From NCBI GenBank assembly GCA_031253995.1, contig JAIRVG010000038.1:53013-117012 (forward strand): a DNA stretch of 64,000 nucleotides, given 5' to 3'. Numbering within the stretch: the stretch's first letter is position 1; each line of letters begins with the position of its first letter. This document shows, piece by piece, positions 1-9,498 of the stretch. The DNA is from Paucimonas sp. GTDB taxonomy: Bacteria > Pseudomonadota > Gammaproteobacteria > Pseudomonadales > Pseudomonadaceae. Position numbers and translations under genes: made by a program. Below the pieces are notes generated by a model, which worked only from the letters and a program-made list of their open reading frames with translations, ran no database searches and was not told the origin of the DNA.

Positions 1-109
1 CATGGAAGAGTTCCTTGCGCGTGGTGGCAAGGTTCAGGAGGTCGAAGCCAACGTGGTCGCCGATCCGCCCAAGAAGCCGGACAACAAGTACGGCAGCCGC
101 CCTATCTGA
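1..109 (+). CDS. sutA: SutA, RNA polymerase-associated regulator (3' end only)
   Basis: Only the last 36 codons are inside the window; the frame is open from the left edge and stops with TGA at 107-109. The tail reads ...MEEFLARGGKVQEVEAN...KYGSRPI, which I recognise as the conserved C-terminus of SutA, a small acidic pseudomonad protein that binds RNA polymerase and helps transcription in slow-growing cells. The acidic N-terminal half is off-window, so the start cannot be given. An intrinsic terminator follows directly. The gene converges on the HAD-hydrolase gene to its right. Confidence 0.85.
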   Translation, partial: MEEFLARGGKVQEVEANVVADPPKKPDNKYGSRPI

Positions 110-121
110 GCGGCTGAACGC

Positions 122-152
122 AAAAAAGCCCGCCGTCGCTGCGGGCTTTTTT
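122..152 (+). terminator. Intrinsic terminator after sutA
   Basis: A GC-rich stem (agcccgc / gcgggct) with a short loop is flanked by an A-run on the left and followed by six Ts. It lies 13 bases after the sutA stop. The A-run and T-run make it potentially bidirectional, so it could also stop the convergent xerC/HAD operon. Confidence 0.85.
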
Positions 153-182
153 GTGGGCGGGGAAATGGGACCACTCTGCGGT

Positions 183-210
183 CCTTTCGCGGCGCAAGGC
201 CGCTTCTACA
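183..210. repeat. REP-like element
   Basis: The sequence cctttcgcggcgcaaggccgcttctaca contains a gcggc/gccgc stem between 'ttcgcgg' and 'cttctaca', the layout of Pseudomonas REP sequences. It lies between the convergent sutA and HAD-hydrolase genes. Confidence 0.55.
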
Positions 211-251
211 GATTGGCGTCGTGCCTGCGATGGGGCGCAACGCGGCCCTGA

Positions 252-947
252 TCAGCGCCAGCGCGACAGAACGTCCGGCAACTGCGACAACCGCTGGATC
301 TGTGCATCCGGCGCCTGCTCACCCGCCCAGTCCTTGCCCTGGGGGTTGAACCACACTGCCCGCAACCCGGCGCGTTGGGCGCCTGCGACGTCGTCAGCGG
401 GATGGTCGCCGATGTGCACCGCGGCATCGGCCCCGACTTCGCCTCGGCGCAGGGCTTCCATGAACGGCGCGGGGTCCGGTTTGCCGATGCCCAGGTCCTC
501 GGCGCACAGGGCGAACTTGAAGTAGTCCGCCAGCCCCAGGCGTCGCACGTCGGCGTTGCCGTTGGTGACCACGCCGAGCATGTACTGGTGGCGCAGGATC
601 TCCAGCACCGGCTGTACTTCAGGAAACACCTCCACTTGATGCCGGGCGTGCAGGAACACCTCGAAACCTTCGTTGGCAAGCTCAAGGGCCTGCTTCTCGC
701 TGTAGCCGACGTCTTCCAACGCATGGAACAGCACGCGGCGGCGCAGGGCACTGATGCGGTGCTTGAGGCCCGGTTCGGCCTGCACCAGGCGCTCGCGGAT
801 GGCGAACAGGTGCTCGACCGGCACGCCGCCCAAGATCGGGGCATTGGCCGCGAGCCAGTCGCGCAGGACGATTTCGGCGCTGGCGATCACCGGTGCGGTG
901 TCCCACAGGGTGTCGTCCAGGTCGAAGGTGATCAGCTTGATGCTCAT
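252..947 (-). CDS. HAD-superfamily hydrolase
   Basis: A 231-residue haloacid-dehalogenase-type phosphatase. Motif I is [10 protein letters not shown] (nucleophile Asp9, acid/base Asp11), motif II is VVTNGN, motif III is the Lys of GIGKPDP, and motif IV is the Asp pair of HIGDHPADD. The helical stretch after motif I is a C1-type cap. The frame stays open upstream to 1277, but the start at 947 is chosen because the family motif begins eight residues later and ATGA overlaps the xerC stop, giving translational coupling. It is last in the lppL-lysA-dapF-DUF484-xerC-HAD operon. The substrate is unknown; a small sugar or nucleotide phosphate is typical. Confidence 0.85.
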   Translation of the reverse strand: MSIKLITFDLDDTLWDTAPVIASAEIVLRDWLAANAPILGGVPVEHLFAIRERLVQAEPGLKHRISALRRRVLFHALEDVGYSEKQALELANEGFEVFLHARHQVEVFPEVQPVLEILRHQYMLGVVTNGNADVRRLGLADYFKFALCAEDLGIGKPDPAPFMEALRRGEVGADAAVHIGDHPADDVAGAQRAGLRAVWFNPQGKDWAGEQAPDAQIQRLSQLPDVLSRWR

Positions 948-1843
948 GAGTCTGTGCCTTTGCTGCGTTTGGCCCGAGGATGGGCGCTGTCGTACACCGC
1001 GGCCAGGTGCTGGAAGTCCAGGTGGGTGTAGATCTGCGTGGTGCCGATGTCGGCGTGGCCAAGCATCTCCTGCACCGCGCGCAGGTCCTGGGACGACTCC
1101 AGCAGGTGGCTGGCGAAGGAATGGCGAAGCATGTGGGGGTGAAGGTGCTGGCCCAGCTCGCGTTCGCCCGCGGCCTTGACCCGCATCTGGATCGCTCGTT
1201 GGCCGAGGCGGGTGCCTTGGCGGGTCAGGAACACCGCGTTGTCCCGAGGCGCGCTGATGCCGCGCAGTTTGAGCCACTGCTGCAGGGCCTCGCGGGCCTT
1301 GCGTCCGACCGGCAGCACACGCGATTTGCCGCCCTTGCCATGTACCTGGACCAGCCCGGCGGTGAGGTCCAGTTGGTCCAGGTCAAGATTGGTCAGCTCC
1401 GACAGGCGCAGCCCGGACGAGTAGAAGAGCTCGAGAATGGCCTGGTCGCGACGGGCAATGAAATCATCGTCCACGCCACCGTCGAGCAACTGCAGGGCGC
1501 GATCGGTGTCCAGGACCTTGGGCAGGCGGCGCTCGCCCTTGGGTGCGGTCACGCCAATGGCCGGGTTGTGCTGACACAGGTCTTCGCGGTTCAGGTAACG
1601 GTACAGGCCGCGCACCGCCGAGAGCAGACGTGCCAGGCTGCGGGCGGACTGGCCATGCTGATGTAGACGCACCACCAGCTGGCGCAACTGCGGGACCTGC
1701 AGCGCATTCCAGTCGTCAATGCCCTGGGTGTTGCAGAACTCGATGACGTTCTGCAGGTCGCGACGGTAAGCCAGTTGAGTGTGCTCGGACGCCTGGCGCT
1801 CATTGCGCAGGTACGCGCAATAAGCCTCCAGCTGGCGCTCCAT
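944..1843 (-). CDS. xerC: Tyrosine recombinase XerC
   Basis: A 299-residue site-specific recombinase that, with XerD, resolves chromosome dimers at dif. An N-terminal SAM-like core-binding domain (about 1-85) is followed by the catalytic domain. The complete catalytic set is visible: Arg146 (SSGLRLSEL), Lys170 (VHGKGGKSR), His237 and Arg240 (HMLRHSF), His263 (MLGHADIG) and nucleophile Tyr272 (TQIYTHL), with the same spacing as E. coli XerC. It overlaps both neighbours by 1-4 bases. The position after dapF and DUF484 is the usual pseudomonad context. Confidence 0.97.
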   Translation of the reverse strand: MERQLEAYCAYLRNERQASEHTQLAYRRDLQNVIEFCNTQGIDDWNALQVPQLRQLVVRLHQHGQSARSLARLLSAVRGLYRYLNREDLCQHNPAIGVTAPKGERRLPKVLDTDRALQLLDGGVDDDFIARRDQAILELFYSSGLRLSELTNLDLDQLDLTAGLVQVHGKGGKSRVLPVGRKAREALQQWLKLRGISAPRDNAVFLTRQGTRLGQRAIQMRVKAAGERELGQHLHPHMLRHSFASHLLESSQDLRAVQEMLGHADIGTTQIYTHLDFQHLAAVYDSAHPRAKRSKGTDS

Positions 1844-2547
1844 CAGCGCACCGGTCGCAGGGTTTGGGTGAAGCGTGGGACGACGCGGCCGAGCACTTCG
1901 GCGATGTAGCCCAGGAACAAGGTGCCGACGCTGCTCTTGTAGTGCTGTGGGTCGTGGCTGCCGATCGCCAGTACGCCATGCAGCCCTTGGTATTCGAGCG
2001 TGGCGACTGCGCTGGAGCCGACTTCTTTGCGCTGCTCGTCGCCGAACAGGAAAGCCAGCTCATGCTCGCGCAGGTTGCCGCTGACGGTCTTGCCGCTGCC
2101 CAGTAGCGCGCCGATGGCCTGTTGCGCCTCCCCGTTACTGGCCCAGCGCCCGACCGGGGCTGCGCTTTCGCCAAAGAGGATGAGGCTGACGAACGGCACC
2201 TGGAACTCCTGACGCAGGCTGTCCTCGACGGCCATGACCACTTCCTCGAGGCTGCCCGCGTCGAGCAGGTCGAGGATCAGGCGACGGGTCTTGTCGAACA
2301 ACCGGTCGTTGTCCCGGGCCACGTCCATCAATTGCGAGAGGCGATGACGCATCTCGATGTTGCGGTCGCGCAGCAACTTGAGCTGGCGCTCCACCAGCGA
2401 CACGCTGTCGCCGCGCTGGTGCGGGATTCGCTGCTCGATCAGCAGCTCGTCGTGCTCGGCGAAGAAGGTCGGGTGGGCGCGCAGATAGGCGACCACGGCT
2501 TCGGCGTCGAGGTTCTGCTCGGGTACAACCTGGGGCTGATCGGTCAT
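1843..2547 (-). CDS. DUF484 family protein
   Basis: A 234-residue cytoplasmic protein with the DUF484 layout. An N-terminal helical part ([19 protein letters not shown]) leads into a short coiled segment ([14 protein letters not shown]) and a GAF-like domain (about 85-230). Its last base overlaps the XerC start. Linkage to dapF and xerC is conserved in gamma-proteobacteria, but the role is not established; a link to chromosome processing or envelope growth is only guessed from context. No enzyme motif is visible. Confidence 0.88.
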   Translation of the reverse strand: MTDQPQVVPEQNLDAEAVVAYLRAHPTFFAEHDELLIEQRIPHQRGDSVSLVERQLKLLRDRNIEMRHRLSQLMDVARDNDRLFDKTRRLILDLLDAGSLEEVVMAVEDSLRQEFQVPFVSLILFGESAAPVGRWASNGEAQQAIGALLGSGKTVSGNLREHELAFLFGDEQRKEVGSSAVATLEYQGLHGVLAIGSHDPQHYKSSVGTLFLGYIAEVLGRVVPRFTQTLRPVR

Positions 2548-2560
2548 GGCAGTTACTCGT

Positions 2561-3391
2561 TTAGAGACGAACCTGTCCTTCGTACACGCGAACGGCTGGG
2601 CCGGTCATCAGTACGGGCTTGCCGGGGCCGGCCCATTCGATGTTCAGACGGCCGCCCGGCAGGTCGATGCTCACCGGAGAGTCCATCCAGCCTTGGCTGA
2701 TGGCTGCTACCGCGGCCGCGCAGGCCCCGGTGCCGCAAGCCTGGGTTTCGCCAGCACCACGTTCCCAGACCCGCAGGTTGGCGTGATGACGGTCGACGAC
2801 CTGGATGAAACCGGCATTGACCCGCTGCGGGAAGCGCGGATGGTGTTCGATTTTCGGGCCCAGCTCATGCACCGGGGCCGTGCGCACGTCATCGACACGC
2901 AGCACCGAGTGCGGGTTGCCCATGGACACGGCGGCGATCGAATGGACCTGGCCGTCGACTTCCAGTGGGTAGTTCAGGGCCTGTTCATCGGCGACGAAGG
3001 GAATCTCGGTCGGGACGAAGCGTGGCGGGCCCATGTCGACACACACCTGGCCGTCGTTGCGCACGTCCAGCTCGATGATGCCGCCCTTGGTTTCCACGCG
3101 GATGCGCTTCTTCGCGGTCAGGCGCTTGTCCAGCACGAAGCGGGCGAAGCAGCGCGCGCCGTTGCCGCACTGCTCGACCTCGGAGCCGTCGGCATTGAAG
3201 ATCCGATAGCGGAAGTCCACATCCGGATTGCTCGGCGCCTCGACGATCAGCAACTGGTCGAAGCCGACGCCGGTATTGCGATCTCCCCACTGCTTGGCAT
3301 GCTTGGGCTGGATGTGCGCGTGCTGGCTGACCAGGTCCAGGACCATGAAGTCGTTGCCCAGCCCGTGCATCTTGGTGAAACGCAGCAGCAT
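2561..3391 (-). CDS. dapF: Diaminopimelate epimerase
   Basis: A 276-residue enzyme converting LL- to meso-diaminopimelate, the precursor of lysine and peptidoglycan cross-links. The two catalytic cysteines are Cys75 (EQCGNGARC) and Cys219 (ACGTGAC). The N-terminus [15 protein letters not shown] is the family start. The frame extends 37 codons upstream, but that stretch lies over the end of lysA and has no family similarity. Four bases separate it from the lysA stop, so the two consecutive pathway enzymes are translated together. Confidence 0.97.
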   Translation of the reverse strand: MLLRFTKMHGLGNDFMVLDLVSQHAHIQPKHAKQWGDRNTGVGFDQLLIVEAPSNPDVDFRYRIFNADGSEVEQCGNGARCFARFVLDKRLTAKKRIRVETKGGIIELDVRNDGQVCVDMGPPRFVPTEIPFVADEQALNYPLEVDGQVHSIAAVSMGNPHSVLRVDDVRTAPVHELGPKIEHHPRFPQRVNAGFIQVVDRHHANLRVWERGAGETQACGTGACAAAVAAISQGWMDSPVSIDLPGGRLNIEWAGPGKPVLMTGPAVRVYEGQVRL

Positions 3392-3395
3392 GGGC

Positions 3396-4643
3396 TCACT
3401 CCGGCAGCAGGCTTTCGCCGGCGAACAGTTCGGCAATGGTTTCACGGCGACGGACTTCGAAAGCCTCGTCCCCATCGACCAGCACTTCGGCGCAGCGGCC
3501 ACGGGTGTTGTAGTTCGAGCTCATGACAAAACCATAGGCGCCAGCGGACTGAACGGCCAGCAGGTCGCCTTCAGCCAGGTTCAGGACGCGGTCCTTGGCC
3601 AGGAAGTCGCCGGTCTCGCAGATCGGGCCGACCAGGTCATAGCTGCGCCCTTCGCCTGCACGTGGCTTGACCGCGCTGACGCCCATCCAGGCCTGGTACA
3701 GGGCCGGGCGGATCAGGTCGTTCATTGCCCCGTCGATGATGGCGAAGTCTTTGTGTTCGGTGTGCTTGAGGTATTCGACGCGGGTCAGCAGGACGCCGGC
3801 ATTGGCGACGATGTAACGGCCCGGCTCGAACACCAGGGCCAGGTCACGCTCGCCGACGCGCTCGCGGATGGCCTGGATGTAGTTCGACACCAGCGGTGGT
3901 TCTTCGTCGCGGTAGCGAACGCCGACACCGCCGCCCAGGTCCAGGTGACGCAGGTGGATGCCGCATTCGGCCAGGCGGTCGACCAGCACCAGCAGGCGGT
4001 CCAGGGCATCGAGGAAAGGCTCGACGGTGGTCAGCTGGGAGCCGATGTGGCAGTCCACGCCCACCACGTCCAGGTTGGGCAACTGCGCGGCGCGCACGTA
4101 GATGGCCTCGGCGTCGGCGATGGCGATGCCGAACTTGTTTTCCTTGAGACCGGTGGAGATGTACGGGTGGGTACCGGCGTCGACATCCGGGTTCACGCGC
4201 AGCGAGACCGGGGCGATCTTGCCCATCTCGGCGGCCACCACTTGCAGGCGTTCGAGCTCTTCGGTGGATTCGACGTTGAAGCAGTGCACACCGACTTCCA
4301 GCGCGCGGCGCATGTCGTCACGGGTCTTGCCGACACCGGAAAACACCACGCGATCGGCGCGTCCGCCAGCGGCCAGCACACGCTCCAGCTCACCGCCGGA
4401 GACGATGTCGAAGCCTGCGCCCAGGCGCGCCAGGACGTTCAGCACGCCCAGGTTGGAGTTGGCCTTGACCGCGAAGCAGACCAGGTGCTCAGTGCCTTGC
4501 AGGGCGTCGGTGTAGCTGCGGTACTGGGCCTCGATGTGGGCGCGCGAGTACACGTAGGTCGGGGTGCCGAAACGTTCGGCGATGGCCGACAGGGCCACGC
4601 CTTCCGCGAACAGCTCGCCGTCGCGGTAGTTGAAAGCGTCCAT
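3396..4643 (-). CDS. lysA: Diaminopimelate decarboxylase
   Basis: A 415-residue fold-type III PLP enzyme that catalyses the last step of lysine synthesis. PLP-binding Lys60 lies in [20 protein letters not shown] is the glycine-rich phosphate loop, EPGRYIV the substrate/PLP segment, and the Cys of CETGDFLA comes from the partner subunit of the dimer. The start [15 protein letters not shown] matches the family. It lies between lppL and dapF in the same operon. Confidence 0.97.
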   Translation of the reverse strand: MDAFNYRDGELFAEGVALSAIAERFGTPTYVYSRAHIEAQYRSYTDALQGTEHLVCFAVKANSNLGVLNVLARLGAGFDIVSGGELERVLAAGGRADRVVFSGVGKTRDDMRRALEVGVHCFNVESTEELERLQVVAAEMGKIAPVSLRVNPDVDAGTHPYISTGLKENKFGIAIADAEAIYVRAAQLPNLDVVGVDCHIGSQLTTVEPFLDALDRLLVLVDRLAECGIHLRHLDLGGGVGVRYRDEEPPLVSNYIQAIRERVGERDLALVFEPGRYIVANAGVLLTRVEYLKHTEHKDFAIIDGAMNDLIRPALYQAWMGVSAVKPRAGEGRSYDLVGPICETGDFLAKDRVLNLAEGDLLAVQSAGAYGFVMSSNYNTRGRCAEVLVDGDEAFEVRRRETIAELFAGESLLPE

Positions 4644-4652
4644 TGGATTTCC

Positions 4653-4871
4653 TTAGTACTGCGCGGGCTGCGACTCTGGCTGGGCGGGTTCGGCAGGCTC
4701 GAGCGTCTCGGCCGGTTGAGCCGGCTGGGTCGCTTGATGCTGGTGCGATTTGCGGGCGTCCTTGCCGTCCTTGCCGTCTTCAGGCAGGTACAGGGGGCCC
4801 TTCTGACCGCAGGCCGAAACGAGGCAGGCAACCGCGACCAGCGCCGCGAGGGAGGAAATCAGGCGCTTCAT
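4653..4871 (-). CDS. lppL: Small lipoprotein LppL
   Basis: A 72-residue lipoprotein. [21 protein letters not shown] is a signal peptide ending in a lipobox (LVSA-C), so the mature protein begins at Cys21. [10 protein letters not shown] is the conserved LppL start. The rest is a low-complexity Gln/Pro/Glu tail, suggesting an unstructured periplasmic protein. It is first in the lysA-dapF-xerC operon. The exact role is unknown. Confidence 0.9.
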   Translation of the reverse strand: MKRLISSLAALVAVACLVSACGQKGPLYLPEDGKDGKDARKSHQHQATQPAQPAETLEPAEPAQPESQPAQY

Positions 4872-5007
4872 TGGCGAATCCTTTGAAATATGCAGTATTG
4901 CGCCCGAGTATACCGAGCGCCTGCTGGATTGCCTATGCAAGGACCGGTCCGCCTGGCGGAGGGCCACCCCCCGAGTTGATTTGGCTATTCTTGTCCGGTC
5001 AGCGATG

Positions 5008-5081
5008 CCCAATCGCGGGCAAGTCCGCGCCTGCAAGACGTAACGCAGGCCTTGTAGGCGCGGGCTTGTCCCGCGATTGGG
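5008..5081. repeat. Long inverted repeat (REP/BIME type)
   Basis: Two arms, about 5008-5036 (cccaatcgcgggcaagtccg...) and 5051-5081 (cttgtaggcgcgggcttgtc...cgcgattggg), are near-perfect inverted copies around a short spacer. This is a paired intergenic palindrome of the pseudomonad 'gcgggcttgtcccgcgattgg' class. It occupies the 302-base gap between the divergent lppL and cyaY; the cyaY promoter must lie right of it. Confidence 0.75.
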
Positions 5082-5173
5082 CCAGTATGGACTGGCGCTA
5101 ACCTTTGCATTCCCGGCACGTCGCCCGTATCTTGCCCGGCTTGCCGTAAGCAGCCAATTTCGAGGTTCCTGCA

Positions 5174-5506
5174 ATGAGTTTGAGCGAAGCGCGTTTCCAT
5201 GATCTGGTCGACGCGACCCAACAGGCCCTGGAAGACCTGTTCGATGAGAGCGGCCTGGACGTGGACATGGAGAACTCCGCCGGGGTGCTCACCATCAAGT
5301 TCGACAGCGGCAGTCAGCTGATCTTCAGCCGTCAGGAGCCGCTGCGCCAGCTGTGGTTGGCCGACCGTTCCGGGGGGTTCCACTTCGACTACGACGAAGA
5401 GAGCGGCAAGTGGGTCTGCGAGAAGAGCGAGGAGCTGCTGGGCGAGATGCTCGAGCGTATCGTCTGGGAGCGGGCCGGCGAGAAGCTGGACTTCGACGAG
5501 ATCTGA
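5174..5506 (+). CDS. cyaY: Iron-sulfur assembly protein CyaY (frataxin)
   Basis: A 110-residue bacterial frataxin that binds iron and modulates IscS-driven cluster assembly. The N-terminal helix is rich in acidic residues ([20 protein letters not shown], then [10 protein letters not shown]), the iron-binding ridge. A beta sheet follows, with the conserved [14 protein letters not shown] and GGFHFDY segments. The length matches the family. It is divergent from lppL, and the DUF1289 gene follows one base after its stop. Confidence 0.93.
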   Translation: MSLSEARFHDLVDATQQALEDLFDESGLDVDMENSAGVLTIKFDSGSQLIFSRQEPLRQLWLADRSGGFHFDYDEESGKWVCEKSEELLGEMLERIVWERAGEKLDFDEI

Positions 5507-5507
5507 G

Positions 5508-5729
5508 ATGAGTGACCAACCCCGGCCGCCCAAGCCGCTCTACAGCAATGTCAGCCCGGCGGTGCCGTCGCCCTGCATCAGTGTGTGCCGGCTCGACGAG
5601 CGCCGGGTCTGTACGGGATGTTTTCGGCATGTCGAGCACATACGCGAATGGCGTTCGGCCGACGACGAACGGCGTCGGCAGATCTGTCACCAAGCCCAGA
5701 CCCTGCGCGAGCAGCACATCGGCCATTGA
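5508..5729 (+). CDS. DUF1289 small cysteine protein
   Basis: A 73-residue protein with the DUF1289 signature SPCISVCRLDERRVCTGCFR. Four cysteines in C-x3-C-x7-C-x2-C spacing could bind zinc or an Fe-S cluster. A short Arg-rich helix follows. The start lies one base after the cyaY stop, so the two are probably co-transcribed. The function is unknown; a metal-linked role is suggested by the cysteines and the frataxin neighbour. Confidence 0.85.
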   Translation: MSDQPRPPKPLYSNVSPAVPSPCISVCRLDERRVCTGCFRHVEHIREWRSADDERRRQICHQAQTLREQHIGH

Positions 5730-5800
5730 CGGACCGGGCTTGAGTATTTGTCCGACTGTGGTAGTGTCGGGCTTGCGTCGATGACGCCAAAAGCATTCAC

Positions 5801-5830
5801 AAACCCCGCCCTTGGGCGGGGTTTTGCTTT
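5801..5830 (+). terminator. Intrinsic terminator between DUF1289 gene and rnk
   Basis: aaaccccgcccttgggcggggttttgcttt is a seven-pair GC stem with a short loop, followed by a T-rich tract. It ends the cyaY-DUF1289 transcript 33 bases before rnk starts. Confidence 0.85.
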
Positions 5831-5862
5831 ATCTGCCTGTTAAAAAGGAGTCTGACTGGATC

Positions 5863-6273
5863 ATGAGCACCAAGCCTTCCCTCATCCTCACCCGATTGGA
5901 CGTACAGCGTCTCGAGCGCCTGATCGACAGCCTCGACGAAAGTACGCCGGGTGTGCTCGCCCTGCAGGACGAGCTGGACCGCGCCGATCAGGTGGTCGGT
6001 CACGAGGACGTCCCGGCCGGTGTAGTGACCATGAACTCGCGCGTGCATTGCCGCGAGGAGGCCAGTGGCAAGGACTATCACCTGACCCTGGTCTATCCGA
6101 AGGATGCCGGCCCCGAGGGCAGTGTCTCGATCCTGGCACCGATCGGCTGTGCGCTGCTGGGGTTGTCGGTGGGCGACCAGATCGACTGGCCGGCCCCAGG
6201 TGGCAAGACCCTCAAGCTCAAGCTGCTGGCGGTCGAATACCAGCCGGAAGCGGCGGGCGACTACGACCTCTGA
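5863..6273 (+). CDS. rnk: Nucleoside diphosphate kinase regulator Rnk
   Basis: A 136-residue protein with a short N-terminal helical hairpin (VQRLERLIDSLDES...LQDELDRADQV) and a C-terminal GreA/GreB-like domain (about 50-130; YHLTLVYPKDAG, SVLAPIGCALLGL-type segments). This is the Rnk family, which binds RNA polymerase and influences NDP kinase levels. The ATG at 5863 has the ribosome site aaaaaggag just upstream; the in-frame upstream start falls inside the terminator and was rejected. Neighbourhood with cyaY and cyaA is the usual Pseudomonas order. Confidence 0.88.
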   Translation: MSTKPSLILTRLDVQRLERLIDSLDESTPGVLALQDELDRADQVVGHEDVPAGVVTMNSRVHCREEASGKDYHLTLVYPKDAGPEGSVSILAPIGCALLGLSVGDQIDWPAPGGKTLKLKLLAVEYQPEAAGDYDL

Positions 6274-6310
6274 GACACCCTGGCGGGTTCACCGTCTTGC
6301 ATTGCCTGGC

Positions 6311-6416
6311 CGGGCCCTTTCGCGGGTAAACCCGCTCCCACAGGCTTGAGTCGTTCGCACAAGTCGATACATGCAGGTTCCTGTGGGGAGCGGGTTTACC
6401 CGCAAAGACGATGGCC
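6311..6416. repeat. Inverted pair of REP elements
   Basis: A forward REP (cctttcgcgggtaaacccgctcccacagg, about 6315-6344) and an inverted copy (cctgtggggagcgggtttacc..., about 6380-6416) lie tail-to-tail. They fill the gap between the convergent rnk and cyaA genes, the typical location of P. putida REP pairs, and may act as a transcription barrier. Confidence 0.85.
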
Positions 6417-6453
6417 GACTCACCGCCATATCCTCGGCCCGTCCGCGCGGGCC

Positions 6454-9318
6454 TCAGAGTTCCAAGGTCGCCTGCAGCTTCTCGAGCCCCGCATTGAGCG
6501 CTTGCTCCAGCTGGGTTTTGTACCGCAAGTAAAGCGCCGTGGAGCCTTGGTCGTCGCCTAGCAGTTCGGACAGGTCCAGATCGGTGATATAGCAGCGATA
6601 GCCGCCCGCGCTACGCCGTTGCCCCAGGATTTGCCGAGCGACCATGGCGTACAGCTGGTCGCCATGCTCCAGCTCGGAGAACTCCTGCTGGTTGCAGTAG
6701 AGGGTGATGTGTACCTCATCCGACGCGCTGGCCTGCAGGATCGCCTGGACTTCATAGTACGGCTGGCCGGCGCCTTCGCGCGGTGCCGGGCGTGGCTCCA
6801 AGCTCCGCGCCTTGCCAGGGCTCGATGGCAGCAACTGGTAATACAGGATCTCCAGCGATGTCTGCTGCAGGCTGTCCAGTGGCAGTTGTGCATCGTGTCG
6901 CATCAGCACAGAGCGCAGGAAGCGTTGCAGTGGCAGCAACAGGTGTGCCTCGTCCTGCAACGGCAGGCGCTGGTGCCACAGTGCGTTGTGCTCATCCAGC
7001 ACGTACAGGTCGGCCCACCCCTCCAGCAAGCGATAGAACACTTGCAGGCAATCGCGGCGGCCCTGTTCCAGTACCAGCGGCAGGTCATGGTCCTGCAAGG
7101 CATTGGCGTCCAGATGCAGTGGGCTGTACTGGCCGCGCTCCTCGCCCAGACAGCCGATGACCGCGTCATGGTCGGACAGGGTGGTCAGGGTGACTTGCCC
7201 TGGTTGCAGCGCCAGTACGTGGGTGTGCTGCGCCACCTGGAGCAGGTAGCGGTGGTTGAGGTTCTGCTCCAGCAGCAATTGCGCCGTGTCGAAGACTTCC
7301 TCGACCCGCAGGGCGATGGCCTGGGCGCGATTGCGGCAGAAGCAGCGCACCCGTAGCCGAGGGCGTTGAACGCGCTGGCCGAGGCCGTTGAGGAGGTCTC
7401 GCAGGCAGCGCACCAGCGCGTGCTCGCCGTCATAGCGCTGGACCAGCACCTCGTTCCAGCTGTTGAGGGTGATCTGGTCGAGCGTCAGCACGAGGTTCTC
7501 GCGGACGCCGGCGTAGCTCAGCGAGTCGGTGCGTTCGGTGGTCATCAGGATGTTCAGGTCGCGGTGATGACGCAGCGGGTCGACGCCGACATTGACCAGC
7601 AGCAGGATCTCATCGGCCACGCTCGGTTGCAGCAGGCGGACCTCGCTCACCGTCTCCAATGGCAGCGGGATGCTCTGCTGCAGGCTGCCCAGCAGGTTGA
7701 ACAGCTCAAAGTCGGTCAGGTCGCTGTCGCCGGGATGCAGGGCCAGGCGCGTGGTGTTGTCGATCACGCCATTGCGATGGGCCCAGGTGAGCAGTTCGAG
7801 CAGCTCGCGGCAACGCTTGATGGGGCTGAAATGCTCCCATTCGTGTACGCCCAAGTTGCCGTTGTACAGGCCCCAGTGGGTTGTGCCCGGCTCCTTGCGG
7901 TTGGGTGACTGGACCAGGGTCAGGGTGTCTTCGGCCAGGTCTGGTGCGATCCCGGGGTTGATCACTTCTATCTTGCCCGCCCGGCGCTCGAAGGCTGCGT
8001 ACAAGCGACGGCCCAGTACATTGAGGTCGCGCTGGTCGGCACGACTGCTGGCGCTCTGGTCGCGGGCGAATTGGGTGAGGAAGCGATAGCTGTGGTTGAG
8101 CTCGGTTACCAGCTCACGACGTTCGGCGGCCACCTGGCGGACTTTCCATTGGGCGCGGGTGTCGAGCATGGCCAGTTGGCGCTCGTCCCAGCCCCACTCA
8201 TCGGCCAGGCGTGCGAGTAATTGGCGCTGCCAGCCGTCGGCGCGGGAGCGGCCGAACTCGCTGAGTTTCTTGTTCACTTTCAGGTACAGGCTGCGCCGCA
8301 CCAGCTCCAGGCGGGTGGTCTCACCCCGTTGTTGCAGGTACTGCTCGATGCGCCGGTAGACCATCACGTAGGGGTCGAGTGCGTCGAGGTCCAGCTGGTT
8401 GGCGAACACCGCCTGTTTGTACTCCAGGCTCAGGCAACGCACATCGGGGTGTTCGCTGGCGTAGACCTCGGTGAGCAGCAACTTGAGCAGTGACTTGTAG
8501 GGTGAGTCGATACCTTTGAACAACTGCCACAAGCCGGCACCGACGAACTCTCCGGGCGGAATGTGCGCCAGGTGGCCGAGGTCCAGGTCGTCCTCGGCGC
8601 GGATGAAGCGCTTGGACAGCAGGGTCTGGGTGTAGGCCTGGTAGTTGTGCTCCTCATACACGGGCACCAGCCACCACAGGGGCGTGCGCCCGGCCAGCCA
8701 GATCGCGGTGCGATAGAACTCATCGAGCAGCAGGTAGTGCTGGGTGGTTCCGCAGTCGTCGGAGCTGAGTTCGCCCTCGCGTTCGCCCTGGACGAAGCCC
8801 TGGGGTTCGATGAGGAAGAGATGCGCCTCGGCGCCCTGGCTGGCGGCCCAGGCCTCCAGAAGCTGGCATTTTCGCCGCAGCTCGGCCAGTTCGTCTTCCC
8901 GCAGCCCTGGGGCGTGACACACCCACAGGTCCATGTCGCTTTGCTCGGCCTGGGCCAACGTGCCCAGGCTGCCCATCAGGAACAACCCATGAATCGGCTG
9001 GGGCGAAGTGCCGTGGCGGGGTTTGTAGGTGAAGGAGCGGGCCAGGCGCTGGGCTTCGGCCAGCAGATCAGGGCCTGGCTCGAAGCCCGAAACCCCCGCC
9101 GGCGTCGTACCCGAGACATAGCCAGGGAGCACGGGATGGTTGACGTGAAACAGCAGGGGCAATGCGGTCAGCACCTGCTGTTGACGGGTGGACAGGCCTT
9201 CCAGTGCGCGCGCCAGGCGGCCCTGGTTCAGGTGCAGAAAGCGCGCACGCAGCTTCGCCAGTTCCTTGCGGTCGATGCCTTGCTCGAGGTCGGGGCGGAT
9301 TTCGTGGGGGCTGTTCAT
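6454..9318 (-). CDS. cyaA: Class I adenylate cyclase
   Basis: A 954-residue cytoplasmic enzyme making cAMP from ATP. The N-terminal catalytic half contains the class I nucleotidyltransferase motif GSLGTLAQAEQSDMDLWVCH (about 128-147; GSxG plus DxD). The C-terminal half is the glucose-regulatory domain. Length and order match enterobacterial and pseudomonad CyaA. The start MNSPHEIRPDL at 9318 is preferred over a start ten codons earlier because family similarity begins there. In Pseudomonas the cAMP acts mainly through Vfr/Crp-type regulators. It is monocistronic, converges with rnk, and is flanked by a REP pair. Confidence 0.95.
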   Translation of the reverse strand: MNSPHEIRPDLEQGIDRKELAKLRARFLHLNQGRLARALEGLSTRQQQVLTALPLLFHVNHPVLPGYVSGTTPAGVSGFEPGPDLLAEAQRLARSFTYKPRHGTSPQPIHGLFLMGSLGTLAQAEQSDMDLWVCHAPGLREDELAELRRKCQLLEAWAASQGAEAHLFLIEPQGFVQGEREGELSSDDCGTTQHYLLLDEFYRTAIWLAGRTPLWWLVPVYEEHNYQAYTQTLLSKRFIRAEDDLDLGHLAHIPPGEFVGAGLWQLFKGIDSPYKSLLKLLLTEVYASEHPDVRCLSLEYKQAVFANQLDLDALDPYVMVYRRIEQYLQQRGETTRLELVRRSLYLKVNKKLSEFGRSRADGWQRQLLARLADEWGWDERQLAMLDTRAQWKVRQVAAERRELVTELNHSYRFLTQFARDQSASSRADQRDLNVLGRRLYAAFERRAGKIEVINPGIAPDLAEDTLTLVQSPNRKEPGTTHWGLYNGNLGVHEWEHFSPIKRCRELLELLTWAHRNGVIDNTTRLALHPGDSDLTDFELFNLLGSLQQSIPLPLETVSEVRLLQPSVADEILLLVNVGVDPLRHHRDLNILMTTERTDSLSYAGVRENLVLTLDQITLNSWNEVLVQRYDGEHALVRCLRDLLNGLGQRVQRPRLRVRCFCRNRAQAIALRVEEVFDTAQLLLEQNLNHRYLLQVAQHTHVLALQPGQVTLTTLSDHDAVIGCLGEERGQYSPLHLDANALQDHDLPLVLEQGRRDCLQVFYRLLEGWADLYVLDEHNALWHQRLPLQDEAHLLLPLQRFLRSVLMRHDAQLPLDSLQQTSLEILYYQLLPSSPGKARSLEPRPAPREGAGQPYYEVQAILQASASDEVHITLYCNQQEFSELEHGDQLYAMVARQILGQRRSAGGYRCYITDLDLSELLGDDQGSTALYLRYKTQLEQALNAGLEKLQATLEL

Positions 9319-9433
9319 TGCGCACTCAGGACAGGGCCAGGGAAGCATCGGCGAGTTTAGCCTGAGTGATGGGGTCGGATAAGCAGAAACTGTTTTCTTG
9401 ACGTCATTTCCCCGTCATCGCATGCCTTGTGCA

Positions 9434-9479
9434 CAGCCGAGCCCGCCCCGACGCAGGCGAATCGGGACGGGCTTGGCTG
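9434..9479 (-). terminator. Imperfect inverted repeat, likely terminator
   Basis: Arms 9434-9451 (cagccgagcccgccccga) and 9462-9479 (tcgggacgggcttggctg) pair with three mismatches around a 10-base loop. It lies just after the stop of the minus-strand TIGR02647 gene, so a terminator role is likely; there is no clear U tract. Confidence 0.5.
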
Positions 9480-9498
9480 CAAAGGGGCGGCGAAAGGT

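Noticed and set aside
252..1277. 341-residue version of the HAD hydrolase
   Set aside because: The extra 110 N-terminal codons lie over xerC and have no family similarity.
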